Made by a program: the position numbers and the translations under genes. The notes below the pieces were generated by a model that was not told the origin of the DNA, did not search any database, and worked only from the letters and a program-made list of their open reading frames with translations. Source: Lunularia cruciata (taxonomy: Eukaryota; Streptophyta; Marchantiopsida; Lunulariales; Lunulariaceae). From it: 64,000 nucleotides of DNA. The DNA is taken from assembly GCA_948567375.1 (NCBI GenBank), contig OX419762.1:27978608-28042607 (forward strand), read 5' to 3'. Shown here in pieces: positions 59,129 through 64,000 of the stretch. Position 1 is the stretch's first letter, and the number at the start of each line of letters is the position of its first letter.

Positions 59129-60016
59129 CTACAATACAATAACATGAAGATGATACACCATCATTGAGAAGAGGATCTGAAAATATATTCTCAAGAGATA
59201 GAGATGCAAGACCAGAAAGGGAAAATCTTTTTAGAGAAGGAGAGAGTGAATCCAATAAGAGAAGAAATATTTCCAAAGTTAATTCAAAGATCACTCCTTC
59301 TCTTGCTACTATGTCATAAGATTTAGCCCATCATAGTTAATGGCAATCAGAGTTAGTAGATGCTCACAAGGAATGCAAGATAGCAAAGATCAAAGCACAA
59401 AATGTTGCAAAGATTGAGAAATAGAGACACATTGTAGAAGTAGAGAAGAGGAAGACAAAGGTAGAGCAGATCTTCAAGATTGAGAAAATGAGGTCTAAAG
59501 TTGAGAGATTTTGAATTGAAGAAAGGATTACAAAATCAAAAAGGTTCTATTATATGACTCTTGAGTTAGCACAATCAAGGGAAAACCTTTGAAGAGATTA
59601 AGAGTATTATCACAACACTATCACAAATAGATTTGCAACCAATCCCAATCCCTAATACTAGTGGTAGTAGCAGCACTTGTGCAATTGATCAAAAGTCCTA
59701 GTCCTAGATCCAGATTGTAGTGTTGACACTGACATTGATGATTGGCATGTAATGTAATGGTGATAGTGATAATGAGTATTGTAGATCACAAGCTGCACTA
59801 TCTGCACATCACATGACTGAGAATATTTACTTACTATTTATTACCTTTATCATCAATGAGTTTTGTGATTTATAAGGATATAAGATTTCCATCCATTATT
59901 CTTCACAAGTTTTCTAGACTCAAGTTGTTGTAAGTGTGAGTGTTTTAGTGAAATCTAGTTGAATTCAATCACAAGTGATATATTTCACAAAAGATATAGT
60001 GCATATCTAGATCCAA

Positions 60017-60037
60017 GTTGTTGTTGTTGTTGTTGTT
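60017..60037. repeat. (GTT)7 microsatellite
   Basis: Seven uninterrupted GTT units followed by GTGTGTGA. Confidence 0.95.
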
Positions 60038-60360
60038 GTGTGTGAGTGTTCTATGTATGATTAAACAAACTATGTATGTAAGATCTAGACTTATATTTTG
60101 AGATTGAGCTTTTGGATTTTTGATCAACTACAAAGAAAAGTGAATTGCATATTGCAATCCCTTAGTCATCACATTCAAAACCTTTGGCACTTGAGGTTAT
60201 ACTTGGCCTGCATGGGTAGCACAAAATTTTTGTAGGAAGATGCCTAGTTTTGTCACCTTACCATCGCAATTTTTTATAATTAAGTTGTTAAAATTGTGGT
60301 TTTATTAGTAAGTCATTATATTGGGGTTTTATGAGTAGTGTTAGTTGCTTCTTATCATAC

Positions 60361-60670
60361 AACTTGCTTCTTGGGAAAATACTAGTAAAATGACTTGTTG
60401 ATCTATGTGCATATCATTTAACCTTCTAGATCAAATAAAAATGTGGGATATATTATATGCACTAAATAGATGGTGCAAAAGCAAAAGTTTATAATAGGAT
60501 ATACAAATACATACACAACTTGCTTCTTGGGAAATATTAGTGAAATGGCCCATAGATCTACATGCATATCATTTAAATAACCAGATCAAATAATTGTGTG
60601 CGATATATATATTATGCATTAAAAACATAGTGCAAAAACAAAGTGTATAGAGGGATATAGAAATACACAA
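60361..60670. repeat. Tandem duplication of 156 bp
   Basis: AACTTGCTTCTTGGGAAA starts both units (60361 and 60517). They share GCATATCATTTAA and GATATACAAATACA/GATATAGAAATACA. Confidence 0.88.
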
Positions 60671-61776
60671 ATAAGTGTGTATGTTCTAAAAGTAACACAA
60701 GAAATAGACTATGTATGGAGGTATTGGAATGTATCCTCAAAGCAAGGGTGGAGGATCTTTCAAAGAAAGAAAGGACTATATGTCCACATCCATTCTCTCT
60801 CCTCTCTTAGTATGCATAATGGGCTCACTCATACACTCCACTAAACTATCATAAAAGTGCCCACTATAATCTCTAAATAGACAAAAGCCCAATTCATCCT
60901 CTAGAAACATAAAAGCAAGCTATGAGCTAGATCTGAATCTATCTAGAGGAGCTAGAAGGAGATATAATGATGAGATGTGTGAGGTCCTAGGTGTAAAATC
61001 AAGAGCAAATCTAACTGGATGTATAGCCCTATGAAAATGGTTCCTACAATAAGGAATCACATCACTATCAACTATCAATATATCTCTAATAGATAAAACA
61101 AAGGAGGTAAAAGTACTATAAGGTCTAACCATGTAACCTCAATAATCATCAATAAAACCATTCTTCTCACCAAGGCATGCCATCAAGCATGCCCTTGTTT
61201 GGAATCATTGAATCTCCCATCAACCTAAAATGCTACTCAACCTTCCTCTTGGGGTCATTAGTCCAAACTGTAACCTCAAGGTGTGTCAACAATACTCTAT
61301 AAATTCTCTAACTCAAGGTTGAGGAAAATACCACAATGTACTATTAGCTCTATAATAGCTCTAACCTTGATGCGTAGTGTGTCCATACCATTGCAAGAAT
61401 AAAGGATGAGAAGGTGCACTCATATCTACTAAACAAACCACGTCCAATACTAGAATCTTCCTCCTCAAATCAGTATGATAAAGAATGTTAAGTATAAATG
61501 GTCTAGCTAAGCTCATTTGCTCCTTCAAATCACTTAACTTGGATATCTCATTCAACAAAGCCATAATCATCTTCTAAAGCCAAACAAACTAAACTATAGT
61601 ATCTCTATTGTGAGGTGGAGGTGCAAGATTGCCTAAAGTATGAGGTCTCCAATGCACAATATCAATATCACCTATCCGCAAACAAGGCTGCTCCTTAGGC
61701 CCTCTCTAAAGACTCAATATAGTATGTTCAACCATTGAAACATTTGTATTATGAGTGGCTCAAGAAGTAACTCTTG

Positions 61777-62169
61777 CTAAACCACAAGTGTGTCTAACTC
61801 CACCAATCTCTCCACCTTAGTACTCTCATCAATACTAAAATGCATCTTCTCCTTTGCTAGTAAACTCTCCTTCTCCATAAGAAAGTGCTCCTTGGCCCTC
61901 ATATGCTCATCCTTATGTGCTACTCTACTCTCTTTCTCAAAAAGAAAATGCTCCTCTGCTCTTATATGCTCCCCTCTCTCCAAAAGTCTCTTCTTACACT
62001 CCTTAAGAAGGCACTTTCTATCTCTAAGAAGGCACATAGGAGTCACAATTCTACTCCCACCTACTCTACTCTTACTCTTGCTCTCAACAAAACCATGCTC
62101 CATATTTCTCACATATGGTGGAGTCCCTTCTCTAGGTGACGGTGTTATATTATGGTTTGCATAACCCAT
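61777..62169 (-). CDS. Open frame of 130 codons with coiled-coil repeats, unrecognised
   Basis: The product has a Pro/Thr/Ser-rich head (NHNITPSPREGTPPYVRNME) and then charged helical repeats of about 24 residues: LLERGEHIRAEEHFLFEKES and VAHKDEHMRAKEHFLMEKES. It starts at the inner border of the right inverted arm. It may be a fragment of an element protein such as a retroelement Gag coiled coil. The antisense frame of similar length is a shadow. Confidence 0.3.
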   Translation of the reverse strand: MGYANHNITPSPREGTPPYVRNMEHGFVESKSKSRVGGSRIVTPMCLLRDRKCLLKECKKRLLERGEHIRAEEHFLFEKESRVAHKDEHMRAKEHFLMEKESLLAKEKMHFSIDESTKVERLVELDTLVV

Positions 62170-64000
62170 GAAAAAGTAAACTAGTATGGTTTATCTCCAT
62201 AAAGATGGAGTAGGTTGTATGATGGATCCCACAGCTGAGCTATTGCCAAGTGAGCAATCTATGTGCATTTAAGTGGCTGGCCATGTGGAGTATGATTTTA
62301 TACTTTTCAAGGGCTCTAATGTATATGAGGTGGAAAGTTGAGAGAAAAGGGGTGTTTTAGTTTTAGGAGTCTCAAGTGGGAGGAGGATGTTGAGAGTGAG
62401 AGTGAGAGTTTTAGTGGAACATAGACACTAGGGCATAGGAAGAAGCATTTGAGCAAGAGATGTCCCATGCTCCCAATCTGCCACTCTTGAATCCTTTTCT
62501 CAACAAGCTTCAGATTCTACACCATGATGGCTTACAAGATTGGATGGTGGTATATTTTGTTGCAACATTCATGGACTTGGTGATGGGAAACCCAAATCTT
62601 GTAATCCTTCTAATGCTTACTTACAAGAAAGTTTGGGAAAAATAATAATTTATGTGCTCTTACAGGAGAAGAAGGATTTAAATTTGTTCTGGGCTTCAAG
62701 GTTGAGTTGTGAGGTCCATTTGCCAAAACGCGAAGAGGCTAAATGACAAATTTGCAAGAATTTGGGTACCAAGAGGGGAAAACCTAGACTTCTATGAGGA
62801 TTGAAGAAGTAAGAGAAAGGGATTTAGGGAGAAAAGACCAAGGTTGGAAAGAAGAACTGGTAGGCTACAATTGGAAGACAAAAACCAAGGGAATTGAGCA
62901 GATTTTGAGTGGATTAGGTTAGAATTGAAGCAAGGGTGAAAATTCTCACTCAGATGAGCAAACAAGAGAATTTTGAGAGTTGTGTCATATCTTTTTAAGA
63001 TCTATCAATGGTATTAGTAAGTTGATAAATTTATCACTTTATTGAGCTAAATAAATTCTACTTTTGTGTCAATATCAATTTAGATATGATCAATTGGAGT
63101 TGGATCACAACATATCAAATTGTTGAGGAGATGATTATGATTAGGTTTGGAGGTTTTGATTGCTTCTCAAGCTATGGTTTGAATCAAGCTATGAAAATTT
63201 CCAATAATTTTTGTGCTTATAATTTAAACCTTTATGTGAAATTTTCATATGAATTCTTTAAACATAAAATTTAGGGTCTTGGATCAAGTATACTGAGGTA
63301 GAGCTCACAAGTTAGCCCAACTCAAGAATTAATCCATATCTAGGGATTGGGATTGGATTGAGCCATCAAAATTTTCAAGGGTTTAGAAAAGAGCAAAAAT
63401 AGCTATTGTGGAAAATATAGTTAGCTCAGGGTTTATAGAGAATTAGAACTGATGCAATAAGTTTCACTAAAAACATTATTTTATGTTTCAATAGGAGCAT
63501 TTCTACCTTCAATCACTACTAAATGAAAACTCTTCCATTTCTATGACCATGATTGAATATTTCAGGTTATTAGAGTGAAATTGGGGACAATGTGTATTTA
63601 TCATTTAGAAATCTGGTGGAAATTGCCAAGACCCAAGAGTAAACCCTCAATTAGGGATTTTGAAATTAGGGTGAAAACTTACAAAAAGCTGGCCAAGTTT
63701 GAGACCTTGTCAAGGAAGTTGTAGTGTTTAGATTGTGGGTTGTTTCATATCATTGGAAAGCTTATCTCACAATATTTTCATTAAATCCAAGAACTTTCAA
63801 ATCTAAGTTAAGAAAAAGTTATGTTTATATGACAGCAAAAACTCTATATATAGAGTTTTCCCCATCAAAAAGACATAGAATTTCCCCACTTGGATTAGAA
63901 ATTAGTTGAAATTTGAAGAAAATATTAGAGGAAACTTGGAATATAGGTTGAAACTAGCTTGAGGATAGAGCAAGAAGGCTATGAAGCTCATTTTTTTCAA
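62168..64000 (+). repeat. Right arm of the inverted repeat, continuing past the window
   Basis: Starting TGAAAAAGTAAACTAGTATGG, it matches the reverse complement of 59128-57210. The last bases of the window (..GAAGCTCATTTTTTTCAA) still match the left arm near 57330. The true end therefore lies some 100-150 bases beyond the window. Confidence 0.8.

Larger units (their letters stand above)
59129..62167. other. 3.0 kb spacer between inverted arms, with coiled-coil-type frame remnants
   Basis: Near the left arm, 59150-59520 reads Lys/Glu-rich helical text (KIKAQNVAKIEK, VEKRKTKVEQIFKIEK) on plus. Near the right arm, a minus frame (62169-61777, 130 codons) reads EHIRAEEHFLFEKESRVAHK and DEHMRAKEHFLMEKESLLAK, a repeated coiled-coil pattern. 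Neither matches a transposase I know. A 156-bp tandem duplication lies at 60361-60670. No other gene is seen. Confidence 0.55.

Noticed and set aside
61790-62164. Plus-strand Ser/Leu-rich frames opposite the coiled-coil frame
   Set aside because: They mirror the charged helical repeats of the minus strand. The Ser/Leu richness is typical of antisense to Lys/Glu codons.
1-64000. CRISPR arrays, operons or other bacterial systems
   Set aside because: Spliceosomal introns, plant-type genes and LTR retrotransposons show nuclear plant DNA. The tandem repeats lack regular spacers.

Overview
This is nuclear DNA from a land plant. It holds intron-rich genes with GT-AG borders, plant-type gene families, and a large load of decayed transposons. 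The species cannot be fixed from the sequence. The style of the leucine-rich-repeat protein and the retroelement families lean towards a bryophyte or another seed-free plant, but that is only an impression. The window is compositionally patchy. GC-richer gene islands (about 14.9-30.5 kb and 36.3-40.7 kb) sit in AT-rich transposon debris (0-14 kb, 30.5-36.1 kb, 40.7-64 kb).

Left flank (1-11.1 kb): two Ty3/gypsy elements lie side by side. The first (1-6.29 kb) is a chromovirus with both LTRs, primer-binding site, polypurine tract and a chromodomain with a stop codon. A second, minus-strand chromovirus fragment is nested in its pol region. The other (about 6.3-11.1 kb) is a different Ty3/gypsy lineage whose pol tail ends in a PHD-finger-like domain. 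It is interrupted twice by solo LTRs.

Gene island (15.4-27.5 kb): three genes are readable. The seven-exon homologue of U3-55K/RRP9 (15686-18838, +) and the ten-exon homologue of MAF1, the RNA polymerase III repressor (20681-24291, +), are both complete, with every exon phase checked by hand. They are tandem neighbours, and both act in ribosome or tRNA supply. A telo-box lies upstream of the first. A class II tRNA-like cloverleaf followed directly by TTTT lies inside MAF1 intron 5. An intronless leucine-rich-repeat gene (27473-26067, -) follows.

Second island (36.3-40.2 kb, -): ten exons with consistent phases join the N-terminal, membrane-anchor part of sphingosine-1-phosphate lyase to an internal part of Mediator subunit MED15, giving a 402-codon frame. 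The fusion lies inside an exon. One splice acceptor is not AG, so the locus may be a chimeric gene or a young pseudogene. Next to it is a Mutator-like element with about 220-bp inverted ends and an exact 9-bp target duplication (31856-36090).

Right flank (40.7-64 kb): AT-rich decayed repeats. Recognisable parts are a PIF/Harbinger transposase remnant, a non-LTR reverse transcriptase remnant, a solo LTR matching the one at 7.5-8.2 kb, many short tandem duplications, and a pair of inverted arms of about 1.9 kb (57.2-59.1 and 62.2-64 kb) running off the window end. A decayed second copy of the repeat block next to the chimeric gene lies at 45.35-45.55 and 49.73-50.09 kb, split by about 4.2 kb.
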